A stretch of 64,000 nt of DNA, taken from the NCBI RefSeq assembly GCF_029989365.1, contig NZ_JAPRAQ010000001.1:806001-870000 (forward strand), in the 5' to 3' direction. Under the pieces are notes generated by a model. It did not search any database and had not been told where the DNA came from. It was given only the letters and a program-made list of their open reading frames with translations. Source of the stretch: Bradyrhizobium sp. Arg816 (GTDB taxonomy: Bacteria; Pseudomonadota; Alphaproteobacteria; Rhizobiales; Xanthobacteraceae). Positions 38,369-48,268 of this stretch are shown here, in pieces. Positions within the stretch are counted from its first letter, which is position 1, and every line of letters begins with the position of its first letter. Both the position numbers and the translations under genes were made by a program.

Positions 38369-39921
38369 GCATGCGTCTATTCGTCTCACGCGATGCGGGT
38401 GCGGTGGCCGTTGGCGCCGACGAGGTTGCGCTGGCGCTGGAACAGGCTGCGGCCAAGCGCGGCGTTACTGTCGAGATCGTCAGGACCGGCTCGCGCGGCA
38501 TGTACTGGCTGGAGCCGCTGGTCGAGGTTGCAACGCCGCAGGGCCGGATCGCCTTCGGCCCGGTCACCGAGGCCGATGTGCCCTCCCTGCTCGACGCCCT
38601 CGCCAGCAACACGTCGCATCTGTTGCGGCTGGGCGCAACCGAGGAGATCCCCTGGCTGAAGCGCCAGACCCGCCTCACCTTCGCCCGCTGCGGCGTGATC
38701 GATCCGCGCTCGCTCGACGACTACCGCGCCCATGGCGGCTACAAGGGCCTCGAGCGCGCGCTGTCGCTCGGCTCGGATGCGATCCTCGCCGAGGTCACCG
38801 CATCCGGCCTGCGTGGCCGCGGCGGTGCGGGCTTCCCGACCGGCATCAAGTGGAAGACCGTCGCGCAAGCGAAGGCCGACCGCAAATTCATCGTCTGCAA
38901 CGCCGACGAGGGCGACAGCGGCACCTTCGCCGACCGCATGATCATGGAAGGTGACCCCTTCCTGGTGATCGAGGGCATGACGACCGCCGGCATCACCGTC
39001 GGCGCGACCAAGGGCTACATCTACATCCGCAGCGAATACCCGCACGCAGTCGAAGCGATGAACGCGGCCATCAAGGCAGCCAAGCGTGGCGGCTATCTCG
39101 GCGACAAGATCGGCGGCTCGACCTACAGCTTCGATCTCGAAGTGCGGGTCGGCGCCGGCGCTTACGTTTGCGGCGAAGAGACCTCGCTGCTCGAAAGCCT
39201 CGAAGGCCGCCGTGGCCTGGTCCGCGCCAAGCCACCGCTGCCCGCGCATCACGGCCTGTTCGGCAAGCCGACCGTCATCAACAACGTGCTGTCATTCGCG
39301 GCGATCCCCTTCATCCTCGCCGAGGGCGCCAAGGCTTATGCCGATTTCGGCATGGGCCGTTCGCGCGGCACGATGCCGATCCAGCTCGCCGGCAACATCC
39401 GCCATGGCGGCCTGTTCGAGACCGCGTTCGGCGTGACGCTCGGCGAGCTCGTCGACGACGTCGGCGGTGGCACGTTCACGGGCCGTCCGGTCCGCGCGGT
39501 GCAGGTCGGCGGCCCGCTCGGCGCCTACTTCCCCCGTGCGCTGTTCGACACCCCGTTCGACTACGAAGCCTTCGCCGCACGCGACGGCCTGATCGGCCAT
39601 GGCGGCATCGTCGTGTTCGACGACAGCGTCGACATGCGCAACCAGGCGCGCTTCGCCATGGAATTCTGCGCCATCGAATCCTGCGGCAAGTGTACGCCCT
39701 GCCGGATCGGCTCGACCCGTGGAGTCGAGACCATCGAGAAGATCATCCGCGGCGAGCGCGTCAGCGAAAATCTCGCGCTCGTCGAAGACCTCTGCAACAC
39801 CATGAAATTCGGCTCGCTCTGCGCACTCGGCGGCTTCACGCCCTACCCCGTGCTCAGCGCATTGAAGCATTTCCGGGAAGATTTCATCCCGGCCCCGACC
39901 ACGCTTCAGGCCGCGGAATAG
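38365..39921 (+). CDS. fdsB: NAD-dependent formate dehydrogenase, beta subunit
   Basis: A 518-residue NuoF-like subunit that carries FMN, the NAD site and a 4Fe-4S cluster. The FMN/NADH motif is in GLRGRGGAGFPTGIKW and NADEGDSGTFADR, followed by GAGAYVCGEETSLLES. The C-terminal cluster motif is CGKCTPCRIGSTRG. A thioredoxin-like N-terminal segment of about 130 residues precedes it, as in FdsB. Coupled with fdsG and 10 bp before fdsA. Confidence 0.97.
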   Translation: MSMRLFVSRDAGAVAVGADEVALALEQAAAKRGVTVEIVRTGSRGMYWLEPLVEVATPQGRIAFGPVTEADVPSLLDALASNTSHLLRLGATEEIPWLKRQTRLTFARCGVIDPRSLDDYRAHGGYKGLERALSLGSDAILAEVTASGLRGRGGAGFPTGIKWKTVAQAKADRKFIVCNADEGDSGTFADRMIMEGDPFLVIEGMTTAGITVGATKGYIYIRSEYPHAVEAMNAAIKAAKRGGYLGDKIGGSTYSFDLEVRVGAGAYVCGEETSLLESLEGRRGLVRAKPPLPAHHGLFGKPTVINNVLSFAAIPFILAEGAKAYADFGMGRSRGTMPIQLAGNIRHGGLFETAFGVTLGELVDDVGGGTFTGRPVRAVQVGGPLGAYFPRALFDTPFDYEAFAARDGLIGHGGIVVFDDSVDMRNQARFAMEFCAIESCGKCTPCRIGSTRGVETIEKIIRGERVSENLALVEDLCNTMKFGSLCALGGFTPYPVLSALKHFREDFIPAPTTLQAAE

Positions 39922-39931
39922 GAGAACGACG

Positions 39932-42805
39932 ATGTCTTTGATCGAAGAAATCGACTACGGCACGCCACGCTCCAAATCGACGACGATGGTGACGCTGACC
40001 ATCGACGGCAACCAGGTCACGGTGCCCGAGGGCACCTCGATCATGCGGGCCGCGATGGACGCGGGCCACCAGATCCCAAAACTCTGCGCGACCGACATGG
40101 TCGACGCGTTCGGCTCCTGCCGCCTCTGCGTCGTCGAGATCGAGGGCCGCGCCGGAACGCCGGCATCCTGCACCACGCCGGTCATGAACGGCCTCGTCGT
40201 GCACACCCAGAGCGAACGGCTGAAGAAGCTGCGCAAGGGCGTGATGGAGCTCTACATCTCCGACCATCCGCTCGACTGTCTCACCTGCGGCGCAAACGGC
40301 GATTGCGAATTGCAGGACATGGCCGGCGCCGTGGGCCTGCGCGACGTGCGCTACGGCTATGAGGGCGAGAACCACGTCTTCGCGAAATCCCATGGCGAGA
40401 TCAACGCCGCCTGGATGCCGAAGGACGAGTCCAACCCCTATTTCACCTACGATCCGTCGAAGTGCATCGTCTGCTCGCGCTGCGTCCGCGCCTGCGAGGA
40501 GGTGCAAGGCACCTTCGCACTGACCATCTCGGGCCGCGGCTTCGACAGCCGCGTTTCGCCCGGCATGAGCGAGAGCTTCCTCGGCTCCGAATGCGTCTCC
40601 TGCGGCGCCTGCGTGCAGGCTTGCCCGACCGCGACGCTGACGGAAAAGTCGGTGATCGAGATCGGCCAGCCCGAGCACTCCGTCGTCACCACCTGCGCCT
40701 ATTGCGGCGTCGGCTGCGCCTTCAAGGCCGAGATGCGCGGCGAGGAAGTCGTGCGCATGGTGCCGTACAAGGACGGCAAGGCCAATCGCGGCCATTCCTG
40801 CGTCAAGGGCCGCTTCGCCTGGGGCTACACCAACCACAAGGAGCGTATCCTCAACCCGATGATCCGCGAGCGGATCGAGGATCCCTGGAAGGAAGTCTCC
40901 TGGGATGAGGCGTTCTCCTTTGCAGCCGCCAAGATGCGCGGCATCCAGAAGAAATACGGCCGCGACGCCATCGGCGGCATCACCTCGTCCCGCTGCACCA
41001 ACGAAGAAACCTATCTGGTGCAGAAGCTGATCCGTGGCGGCTTCGGCAACAACAATGTCGACACCTGCGCCCGCGTCTGCCATTCGCCGACCGGCTACGG
41101 CCTGTCGCAGACCTTCGGCACGTCGGCCGGCACGCAGGACTTCGACTCGGTCGAGGACACCGACGTTGCGGTCATCATTGGTGCAAATCCCGCCTCGGCT
41201 CACCCGGTGTTCGCTTCGCGCCTGAAGAAGCGGCTGCGCCAGGGCGCCAAGCTGATCGTGATCGATCCGCGCCGGACCGAGATGGTGGAATCGCCGCACG
41301 TGAAGGCGTTGCACCTGCCGCTGATGCCCGGCACCAACGTTGCCGTCGTGACCGCGCTGGCGCATGTCATCGTCACCGAGGGCCTCGCCAACGAAGCCTT
41401 CGTGCGCGAGCGCTGCGACTGGGCCGAGTTCGAGGAATGGGCCGCCTTCGTCGCCCAGCCGAAACACAGCCCGGAAGCCACCGCGATCCTCACCGGCGTC
41501 GATCCGCAGGTGTTGCGTGAAGCCGCGCGCATCTACGCCACCGGCGGCAATGGCGCGATCTATTACGGCCTCGGCGTCACCGAGCACAGCCAGGGCTCGA
41601 CCACCGTGATCGCAATCGCCAACCTCGCGATGGCGACTGGCAATATCGGCCGTCCCGGCGTCGGCGTGAACCCGCTGCGCGGCCAGAACAACGTGCAGGG
41701 TTCCTGCGACATGGGCTCGTTCCCGCACGAGCTGCCGGGCTATCGCCACATCTCGGGAGACGCCGTGCGCGACCAGTTCGAGGCGCTGTGGAACGTCAAG
41801 CTCAACCCGGAGCCGGGCCTACGCATTCCCAACATGTTCGACGCCGCGATCGAAGGCACGTTCATGGGCATCTACGTGCAGGGCGAGGACATCCTCCAGT
41901 CCGATCCCAACACCAAGCACGTGGTGGCGGCGCTGTCGTCGATGGAATGCGTCATCGTTCACGACCTCTTCCTCAACGAGACCGCAAACTACGCCCATGT
42001 CTTCCTGCCCGGCTCGAGCTTCCTCGAGAAGGACGGCACCTTCACCAACGCCGAGCGCCGCATCCAGCGCGTCCGCAAGGTGATGACGCCGAAGAACGGC
42101 ATGGCCGACTGGGAGGTCACCATCGCCCTCGCCAAGGCCATGGGCTTCGAGATGAACTACAGCCATCCGTCCGAGATCATGGACGAGATCGCGGCACTGA
42201 CGCCGACGTTTACCGGCGTCTCCTACGCCAAGCTCGACGAGCTCGGCTCGGTGCAATGGCCCTGCAACGAGAAGGCGCCGGAGGGCACCCCGGTGATGCA
42301 TATCGGCGGCTTTGTCCGCGGCAAGGGCAAGTTCATCGTCACCGAATATGTCGCGACCGACGAGCGCACCGGCCCTCGCTTCCCGCTGCTGCTCACCACG
42401 GGCCGCATCCTCAGCCAGTACAATGTCGGCGCGCAGACAAGGCGCACCGAGAACGTGGTCTGGCATGCCGAGGACCGGCTCGAGATTCATCCGCACGACG
42501 CGGAACAGCGCGGTGTGCGCGACGGCGACTGGGTGCGGCTCACGAGCCGTGCGGGCGAAACCACGCTGCGCGCGGAGATCACCGACCGCGTCTCACCGGG
42601 CGTCGTCTACACCACCTTCCATCACCCGGACACGCAGGCCAACGTCATCACCACCGACTATTCGGACTGGGCCACCAACTGCCCCGAATACAAGGTCACG
42701 GCGGTGCAGATCTCGCCGTCGAACGGCCCGTCCGACTGGCAGAAGGCCTATGACGCGCAGGCGCAGCACTCCCGCCGCATCGCGCCGGCCGAGGCCGCGG
42801 AGTAA
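39932..42805 (+). CDS. fdsA: NAD-dependent formate dehydrogenase, catalytic alpha subunit
   Basis: A 957-residue molybdenum enzyme. The N-terminus has a NuoG-like 2Fe-2S domain (CATDMVDAFGSCRLCVVEIE), a further cluster region (HPLDCLTCGANGDCELQDMA), then ferredoxin CxxCxxC motifs (KCIVCSRCVRACEE, ECVSCGACVQACP). The Mo-bisMGD domain begins with TTCAYCGVGCAFKAE. The predicted Mo ligand is Cys383 in CARVCHSPTGYG, where some formate dehydrogenases carry selenocysteine. The last about 120 residues form the molydopterin-dinucleotide-binding domain. It oxidises formate to CO2. In this genome it would process formate from oxalate. Confidence 0.97.
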   Translation: MSLIEEIDYGTPRSKSTTMVTLTIDGNQVTVPEGTSIMRAAMDAGHQIPKLCATDMVDAFGSCRLCVVEIEGRAGTPASCTTPVMNGLVVHTQSERLKKLRKGVMELYISDHPLDCLTCGANGDCELQDMAGAVGLRDVRYGYEGENHVFAKSHGEINAAWMPKDESNPYFTYDPSKCIVCSRCVRACEEVQGTFALTISGRGFDSRVSPGMSESFLGSECVSCGACVQACPTATLTEKSVIEIGQPEHSVVTTCAYCGVGCAFKAEMRGEEVVRMVPYKDGKANRGHSCVKGRFAWGYTNHKERILNPMIRERIEDPWKEVSWDEAFSFAAAKMRGIQKKYGRDAIGGITSSRCTNEETYLVQKLIRGGFGNNNVDTCARVCHSPTGYGLSQTFGTSAGTQDFDSVEDTDVAVIIGANPASAHPVFASRLKKRLRQGAKLIVIDPRRTEMVESPHVKALHLPLMPGTNVAVVTALAHVIVTEGLANEAFVRERCDWAEFEEWAAFVAQPKHSPEATAILTGVDPQVLREAARIYATGGNGAIYYGLGVTEHSQGSTTVIAIANLAMATGNIGRPGVGVNPLRGQNNVQGSCDMGSFPHELPGYRHISGDAVRDQFEALWNVKLNPEPGLRIPNMFDAAIEGTFMGIYVQGEDILQSDPNTKHVVAALSSMECVIVHDLFLNETANYAHVFLPGSSFLEKDGTFTNAERRIQRVRKVMTPKNGMADWEVTIALAKAMGFEMNYSHPSEIMDEIAALTPTFTGVSYAKLDELGSVQWPCNEKAPEGTPVMHIGGFVRGKGKFIVTEYVATDERTGPRFPLLLTTGRILSQYNVGAQTRRTENVVWHAEDRLEIHPHDAEQRGVRDGDWVRLTSRAGETTLRAEITDRVSPGVVYTTFHHPDTQANVITTDYSDWATNCPEYKVTAVQISPSNGPSDWQKAYDAQAQHSRRIAPAEAAE

Positions 42806-42809
42806 CGGC

Positions 42810-43637
42810 ATGCACGTGCCGGTCCAGGCCATCGACCGCGAGATCTGGCGCGACGGTGTCGCGTCCGAAGGCGCGCGGCTGATCCCGGAGGAGACGCCGC
42901 TGGCGCTGACCTATAACGGCGGCGCCTATGCCGTCATGATGGGGACGCCGCAGAACCTCGAAGATTTTGCGGTCGGCTTCAGCCTGGACGAAGGCGTCAT
43001 CAAGTCGGTCGACGACATCAAGTCGCTCGAGGTGGTCCGCCTCGACGACGGCATCGAGCTGCGCATGTGGCTGGCGTCGGAAGATGCCGCGCACATCAGC
43101 GAGCGGCGGCGGCACATTGCCGGCCCGACCGGCTGCGGCATTTGCGGCATCGATTCGATTGCCGAGGCCGTGCGGCCCGCGGCCGTCGTCCCGCAGGGAC
43201 AGACGTTCACGCCCGAGCAAATCATGGCGGCGATGCAGGCCATCGCGCCGCTGCAATCGATCAATCTGCAAACCCGCGCCGTCCACGCCGCCGCGTTCTG
43301 GTCGCCTGCCGGCGGCATCATCGCGCTGCGCGAGGACGTCGGCCGGCACAATGCGCTCGACAAGCTGGCCGGTTCGCTGGCGCGCAGCCGCACGGATGCG
43401 AGCGGTGGCATGGTGCTGCTGACCAGCCGCGTCTCGGTCGAGATGGTGCAGAAGACCGCCGCGATCGGCGCGCCGGTGATGGTCGCCGTCTCCGCACCGA
43501 CCGCGCTCGCGGTGCGCACGGCGGAAGCCGCCGGCATCACATTGATTGCCATTGCCCGCCAGGACGGGTTCGAGGTGTTTTCGCATGGCGGCCGGGTTGT
43601 CGCCCGCCATGCCACGGAGGTTGCCGATGTCGCCTGA
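42810..43637 (+). CDS. fdhD: Formate dehydrogenase accessory sulfurtransferase FdhD (FdsC)
   Basis: A 275-residue FdhD/FdsC protein that sulfurates the molybdenum cofactor for FdsA. The CGICG motif in TGCGICGIDS supplies the active-site cysteines. The segment LREDVGRHNALDKLAG is the family signature. The ATG at 42810 is four bases after the fdsA stop; its downstream end overlaps fdsD by 11 bp. Essential for an active formate dehydrogenase. Confidence 0.95.
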   Translation: MHVPVQAIDREIWRDGVASEGARLIPEETPLALTYNGGAYAVMMGTPQNLEDFAVGFSLDEGVIKSVDDIKSLEVVRLDDGIELRMWLASEDAAHISERRRHIAGPTGCGICGIDSIAEAVRPAAVVPQGQTFTPEQIMAAMQAIAPLQSINLQTRAVHAAAFWSPAGGIIALREDVGRHNALDKLAGSLARSRTDASGGMVLLTSRVSVEMVQKTAAIGAPVMVAVSAPTALAVRTAEAAGITLIAIARQDGFEVFSHGGRVVARHATEVADVA

Positions 43638-43860
43638 CCGCTTGATCTACATGGCCAACCAGATCGGCACGTTCTTCCGCAGCCAGGGCCACGACAAGGC
43701 CGTGCCGGGCATCGCCGATCACATCAAGAAGTTCTGGGATCCCCGGATGAAGCGCACGATCTTCGCTCATCTCGACGCGGGCGGCGCAGGCCTGGAGCCG
43801 AACGTGCGCGAGGCGCTCACCTCGCTGAAGCAGACGACGTCCCTTCCAGCAGCGCCGTAA
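43627..43860 (+). CDS. fdsD: Formate dehydrogenase delta subunit
   Basis: A 77-residue FdsD protein. The family pattern RLIYMANQIGTFFRSQGHDK, then IADHIKKFWDPRMK, is intact. FdsD is needed for stability or maturation of the soluble complex. Its start lies inside fdhD (11 bp overlap) and its end overlaps the 3' end of convergent glnE by 44 bp. Confidence 0.95.
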   Translation: MSPDRLIYMANQIGTFFRSQGHDKAVPGIADHIKKFWDPRMKRTIFAHLDAGGAGLEPNVREALTSLKQTTSLPAAP

Positions 43861-46804
43861 ATACCCGCCTCACCTCGCTCTGCGTTTCCTTCACGCGCGC
43901 CTCCAGCGACGAGAAATCGGGCGCATCGCCGGCGCGCGCCATCACGCGCTGAAGGTCGGTGCCGGCGGTCTCGGGCTTGAAGCGGTCGCTGACGCAGAGC
44001 CGCAGGATCTGCGTGAGGTCGTGATAGAGCCGCGCCGCCGCGCGCAGGATCTCCGCCTCCGATTGCGGGAGCACGCCGAGCTTGGCGGCATTGTCCAGAA
44101 CCTGAAGGGTACTGACGTCGAGAATTTCAGGCTTCTCATGGGCGTGCACGAGCTGGAGATATTGTGCGATGAAGTCGATATCGACCATTCCGCCGGCGGC
44201 GTATTTGAGATCCCAATGGTCGCTCTCGCCCTTCTCCTGCGCGATGGCGCGACGCATGTCGGCGACGTCGTTGGCAATGGTCGCCCGATCGCGGCGGCGG
44301 GTCAGGACATCGCGGATGATGCGCTCGATCCGCTCACGGAATTGATCCGAGGCCGACACCACGCGGGCGCGGGTCAGGGCCATGTGCTCCCAGGTCCAGG
44401 CCTCGTTGGCCTGGTAGTCCGCGAATGAGACGAGGCTCGAGGCCACCGGACCGGCGCGCCCCGACGGGCGCAGCCGCATGTCGATCTCGTAGAGCACACC
44501 GTAATTGGTGCGCGTGGTGAAGGCGCTGATCAGGCGCTGGGTGAAGCGCGCGAAGTAGTGGGCACCCTGAAGCGATTTTGGCCCGTCGGAGTCCGGATTG
44601 TCGCTGTCGAAATCGTACAGCAGGATCAGGTCGAGATCGGACGATGCCGTCATCTCGCGGCTGCCGAGCCGGCCCATCGCGATGATCGCGGTCTCCTGAT
44701 CCTTGATACGGCCGTGTTGGGCGGCGAAGCGTTCGGCGACAAGATCGTGCACGGTGTGGACGGTGCCTTCGGCGACATCGGCGAAAGCCGTGCTCGCCTG
44801 CTGCGCCGAGACGGTGCCGGAGAGAATGCGCGTGCCGATCAGGAACAGGCTCTCCTGCCCGAACAGGCGGAGACGGTCGAGAAATTCCTCATAGGAGTCG
44901 GCGTCGCGCACCGTTGCGGCCAATCGCGCCGACAATTCCTGCTTGTCCGGCATCGCGCCGAAGAATCTGGGATCGATCAGGCCGTCCATGAGCTGCGGCT
45001 TCCGCGCCAGCATCTCGCCAAGCCGCGGCGCCGCGCCCAGCACCAGCGCCACAAGGGCTACGAGATCGCGGTTCTGGCCGAGCAGCGTGATCAGCCGGCC
45101 GCCAAGCTGGAGTGCCTGGAGAAACTGATCGAACGCCACGACGGCGCGATCCGGCTCCTCGGCACGCGCGAGGCCGTCGATCAGGGCCGGCACGAACTCG
45201 ACGAAAGCGCTTCGCGTCTGGTCGTTGCGGAACACGCGGTAATCGCCGGTGATCCAGTCGCGTATGGTCTGCGCGAGTGCGGCCGGCTTCTTGAAGCCGA
45301 GCGTCGTCAAATATTGCAGCAGGCGCGGATCGTCAGGACCTGCGCGATAGTCGAGCGCCGGCAGTTTTGCCGTGCCGGTCGGGTCATCGCCCTCGAACAG
45401 TTTTTCGTAGTGTCCCTGCACGATCTGGAGCTGCCGCAACAGGTCGCGCGCAAAGGCTTCGCGATCCGGATAGCCGAAGAAGCGCGCAAAGCGCTCGACC
45501 GCCTCCTTGTCTTCCGGCAGCGCATGGGTCTGCTCGTCGGCGATCATCTGGAGGCGGTGCTCGACGCGGCGCAGGAATTCATACGCAATGGTCAACTCGT
45601 CACGCGCGGCAGAGGTGATCCAGTTGCTGGAGGCAAGGATATCGAGTGCAGCGAGCGTCGGCCGCACCCGCAACTCCGGATGGCGACCGCCGGCGATCAG
45701 CTGCTGCGTCTGCGCGAAAAACTCGATCTCGCGAATGCCGCCGCGGCCGACCTTGACGTTGTGACCCTCGACCGCGATCTCGCTCTGGCCGCGATAGGTC
45801 TGCATCTGCCGCTTCATGTCGTGGACGTCGGCAAGCGCGGCGAAGTCGAGATGCTTGCGCCAGACGAAGGGCGCGATTTCGGCGAGCAGCGCCTCGCCCG
45901 CTTTGGGATCGCCAGCGCAGGCACGCGCCTTGATCATCGCGGCACGCTCCCAGGTGCGCCCTTCCCGCTCGTAATAGTTCAGCGCGGCGTCTCGCGAGAT
46001 CGCCACTTGCGTCGAGGACGGATCGGGACGCAGGCGCAGGTCGACGCGGAAGACGTAGCCGTCATAGGTACGCTGCTGGAGAATGCGCGCCATGCCCTGC
46101 GTCACCCGGACGAAGAACGGCTGCGGCTCGATGTCGGGCGCCAGCGTCGTGGCATCAGGATCGAAGAACACGATGAGGTCGATGTCGCTGGAATAGTTCA
46201 GCTCGCCCGCCCCCATCTTGCCCATCGCGAGCACGATCAGGCCGCAGCCTTCTTCCGGAGCTTCGAGATTGGGCGGCAGTATCTTTCCACGTGCGGCTTC
46301 CTGCCGCAGCTGATACTGGAGCGCCGCCTGCACCGAGGATACCGCGACATCGGTCAGCGCAGCCGTCACCCGCATCACCGGCCAGACGCCACCGATATCG
46401 CACAGCGCGGTGAGAAGTGCTGCTTCCGCCTTCATCCTGCGAAGCCGCCGCATCACCTCGGCTTCGTCGGTCGCCGCGAGCACCGCGTCCCTCGCCTCCG
46501 CGATGAGCGTGGCCAGATGCGCGTCCGGATCGCATTCGAGCAGCCGGATCAGGCGCGGCGCGTCGGCGCGCACGAGATCAAACAGATAGGGCGAGAATTC
46601 GGAGATGCCGGCCAAAATATCCCACGCGAAGGGATGGACCAGCAGGGCGTCGAGACGGGCTGATTGAGCCGGCTCAAGCTCGGCCAGCCAGTTTTCAAGA
46701 CGTCGTTCATCAGTTGTGGAAGCGGCAATATGGGGAGCCTCCGCGAAGCGCGCGGCGAGGCCCTCTCCATGCTTGTCCGCGTTTCCCGGCGCGGAGTGGT
46801 TCAT
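43817..46804 (-). CDS. glnE: Bifunctional glutamine synthetase adenylyltransferase/deadenylylase
   Basis: A 995-residue regulator of glutamine synthetase. Two nucleotidyltransferase domains are visible: LNYSSDIDLIVFFDPD in the N-terminal (deadenylylating) half and MTASSDLDLILLYDFD in the C-terminal (adenylylating) half, each followed by the helical regulatory domain. Length is normal. It interacts with PII and adds or removes AMP from GlnA according to nitrogen status. It is translated from a start that overlaps the kinase gene stop by four bases, forming an operon with it. Its 3' end overlaps fdsD on the opposite strand. Confidence 0.97.
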   Translation of the reverse strand: MNHSAPGNADKHGEGLAARFAEAPHIAASTTDERRLENWLAELEPAQSARLDALLVHPFAWDILAGISEFSPYLFDLVRADAPRLIRLLECDPDAHLATLIAEARDAVLAATDEAEVMRRLRRMKAEAALLTALCDIGGVWPVMRVTAALTDVAVSSVQAALQYQLRQEAARGKILPPNLEAPEEGCGLIVLAMGKMGAGELNYSSDIDLIVFFDPDATTLAPDIEPQPFFVRVTQGMARILQQRTYDGYVFRVDLRLRPDPSSTQVAISRDAALNYYEREGRTWERAAMIKARACAGDPKAGEALLAEIAPFVWRKHLDFAALADVHDMKRQMQTYRGQSEIAVEGHNVKVGRGGIREIEFFAQTQQLIAGGRHPELRVRPTLAALDILASSNWITSAARDELTIAYEFLRRVEHRLQMIADEQTHALPEDKEAVERFARFFGYPDREAFARDLLRQLQIVQGHYEKLFEGDDPTGTAKLPALDYRAGPDDPRLLQYLTTLGFKKPAALAQTIRDWITGDYRVFRNDQTRSAFVEFVPALIDGLARAEEPDRAVVAFDQFLQALQLGGRLITLLGQNRDLVALVALVLGAAPRLGEMLARKPQLMDGLIDPRFFGAMPDKQELSARLAATVRDADSYEEFLDRLRLFGQESLFLIGTRILSGTVSAQQASTAFADVAEGTVHTVHDLVAERFAAQHGRIKDQETAIIAMGRLGSREMTASSDLDLILLYDFDSDNPDSDGPKSLQGAHYFARFTQRLISAFTTRTNYGVLYEIDMRLRPSGRAGPVASSLVSFADYQANEAWTWEHMALTRARVVSASDQFRERIERIIRDVLTRRRDRATIANDVADMRRAIAQEKGESDHWDLKYAAGGMVDIDFIAQYLQLVHAHEKPEILDVSTLQVLDNAAKLGVLPQSEAEILRAAARLYHDLTQILRLCVSDRFKPETAGTDLQRVMARAGDAPDFSSLEARVKETQSEVRRVFTALLEGTSSASAR

Positions 46805-48255
46805 GCCACCTTCTGTGGCACATCCTGCATTGGCGGAGCAACCCTGTCGCCGGCACGCGCCGGGAGCACCAGCGTGGCGACGAGGCCGGGCTGGGCATCA
46901 CCCAGCCGCAATTCTCCGCCATGCAATGTCGCAACCGCGGCGGCAAGGCTGAGACCGAGGCCGGAGCCCGGCAGCGTGCGGCTGGCTTCAAGCCGCACGA
47001 ATCGCTCGACGACATGCTTGCGGTCGGCTTCGGGGATACCAGGGCCGCGATCGGTGACGCTGAGCAGCACCTGGTCGCCCTCACGCTTCGCCTCGATGAT
47101 GATCTGCCTCGAGTCCATGCTGACCACGGTTCCACCGGTCTGCGCGACCGGCTTGCCGTACTTGATCGCATTCTCGACCAGATTGGCGAGCGCCTGGCTG
47201 ATCAGCTCGCGGTTGCCGTGAACCGGCGTCGGATCGGCCTTGACCTTCAAGGTCATGCCGTCGTCCTCGGCGAGCGGCTCGTAGAGCTCGTGGATGCCGC
47301 CCGCGACCTCGGCGGCGTCGAAATCATCCATGTTGCCGCGCGCCTGTCCGGACTCGGCCCGCGCGATCATCAGCAATGCGTTGAAGGTGCGGATCAGCCC
47401 GTCGGATTCCTCGATGGTCCGCTCCAGCGCGGCACGGTAATCGGCCTCGCAGCCCGATTTCGCCAGCGCCTCCTCGGCGCGGTTGCGCAGACGCGTCAGC
47501 GGCGTCTTGAGGTCATGGGCGATGTTGTCGGAGACTTCCTTCAGCCCCGCCATCAGCGCCTCGATCCGCTCCAGCATGGCGTTGAGATTTTCCGCGAGGC
47601 GATCGAGCTCGTCGCCGCTGCGCCCCACGGGCAGGCGCCCGCTGAGATCGCCGGTCATGATGCGCTGGGCGGTGCCGGTCATCGCGTCGATGCGCCTCAA
47701 CACCCTGCGCGCGACGAAGATGCCGCCGCCGAGGCCGAGCACGACGACAATGAGGACCGACCATTGCGCCGCCTTGGCGACGATGCCGAACAGGCGCCGC
47801 CGCTCGGCGAGGTCGCGGCCGATCAACAGCCGGAAGCCGTTTTCCAGTTCGGTGACGCGCACCAGCGCGCGATGGTCGCGGTCGTCCGCGTCCTCGATGC
47901 GCCGGTAGGCGGTCTCCGACCAGCCGCGCGTCGCCATCACGCCCGGCGCCAGCGAGCCGACATTGCCGGCAATCGCCTGCCCGGTCGGGGTCGTCACGAG
48001 ATAGAGGTTGGCGCCCGGCCGCAGCGCCCGGTACTCGATCGCGAGCACGAGGCCGCGCAAGCCGCGGCGGCCGTAGATCTCGTTGATCTCCGAGGTCTCG
48101 GCATTGACCGTCTGCGTGATCTCCTCGGTGATCAGCCGCCGCGTGTTCCAGGCGAAATAGCCGAGCAGCGAGGCCGCGAACATCGCGAACAGCAGCAGAT
48201 AGACCAGCGTCAGCCGGAATGCCGTGGTGCGGACGAGTTTACCGAATGCCGTCAC
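46801..48255 (-). CDS. Two-component sensor histidine kinase upstream of glnE
   Basis: A 484-residue EnvZ/QseC-type kinase: transmembrane segments near residues 14-36 and 163-185, a HAMP domain (VARRVLRRIDAMTGTAQRIM), H-box VSDNIAHDLKTPLTRLRNR, N-box ALANLVENAIKYGK, G1 DRGPGIPEAD and G2 GSGLGLSLAAAVATLHGG. The start is a GTG at 48255. Its upstream response-regulator partner is missing: only the last nine codons of an out-of-frame reading frame (GYMIRDGIR) overlap the start. That remnant, and the integrase just beyond, indicate separation of kinase and regulator by a mobile element. Confidence 0.92.
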   Translation of the reverse strand: MTAFGKLVRTTAFRLTLVYLLLFAMFAASLLGYFAWNTRRLITEEITQTVNAETSEINEIYGRRGLRGLVLAIEYRALRPGANLYLVTTPTGQAIAGNVGSLAPGVMATRGWSETAYRRIEDADDRDHRALVRVTELENGFRLLIGRDLAERRRLFGIVAKAAQWSVLIVVVLGLGGGIFVARRVLRRIDAMTGTAQRIMTGDLSGRLPVGRSGDELDRLAENLNAMLERIEALMAGLKEVSDNIAHDLKTPLTRLRNRAEEALAKSGCEADYRAALERTIEESDGLIRTFNALLMIARAESGQARGNMDDFDAAEVAGGIHELYEPLAEDDGMTLKVKADPTPVHGNRELISQALANLVENAIKYGKPVAQTGGTVVSMDSRQIIIEAKREGDQVLLSVTDRGPGIPEADRKHVVERFVRLEASRTLPGSGLGLSLAAAVATLHGGELRLGDAQPGLVATLVLPARAGDRVAPPMQDVPQKVA

Positions 48256-48268
48256 GGATCATGTAACC
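48239..48268 (-). pseudogene. 3' remnant of a response-regulator gene
   Basis: In the frame ending at TAA 48239 the codons read GYMIRDGIR. This matches, from my knowledge of alphaproteobacterial OmpR-type regulators, the typical C-terminus HT-x-RGAGYMIRDG. Codons just upstream (RYTQI) no longer match. The overlap with the kinase start is the arrangement expected for a coupled regulator-kinase pair. The break just upstream of 48268 is taken as the element junction. Confidence 0.6.

Noticed and set aside
39884..41749. A 621-codon minus-strand open frame opposite fdsA
   Set aside because: FdsA is unmistakable on the plus strand. The antisense translation has no motifs.
44558..46663. A 701-codon plus-strand open frame opposite glnE
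   Set aside because: It is antisense to a clear GlnE with family motifs on the other strand; its translation is Arg/Gln/His-rich without any domain. High GC makes such frames common.
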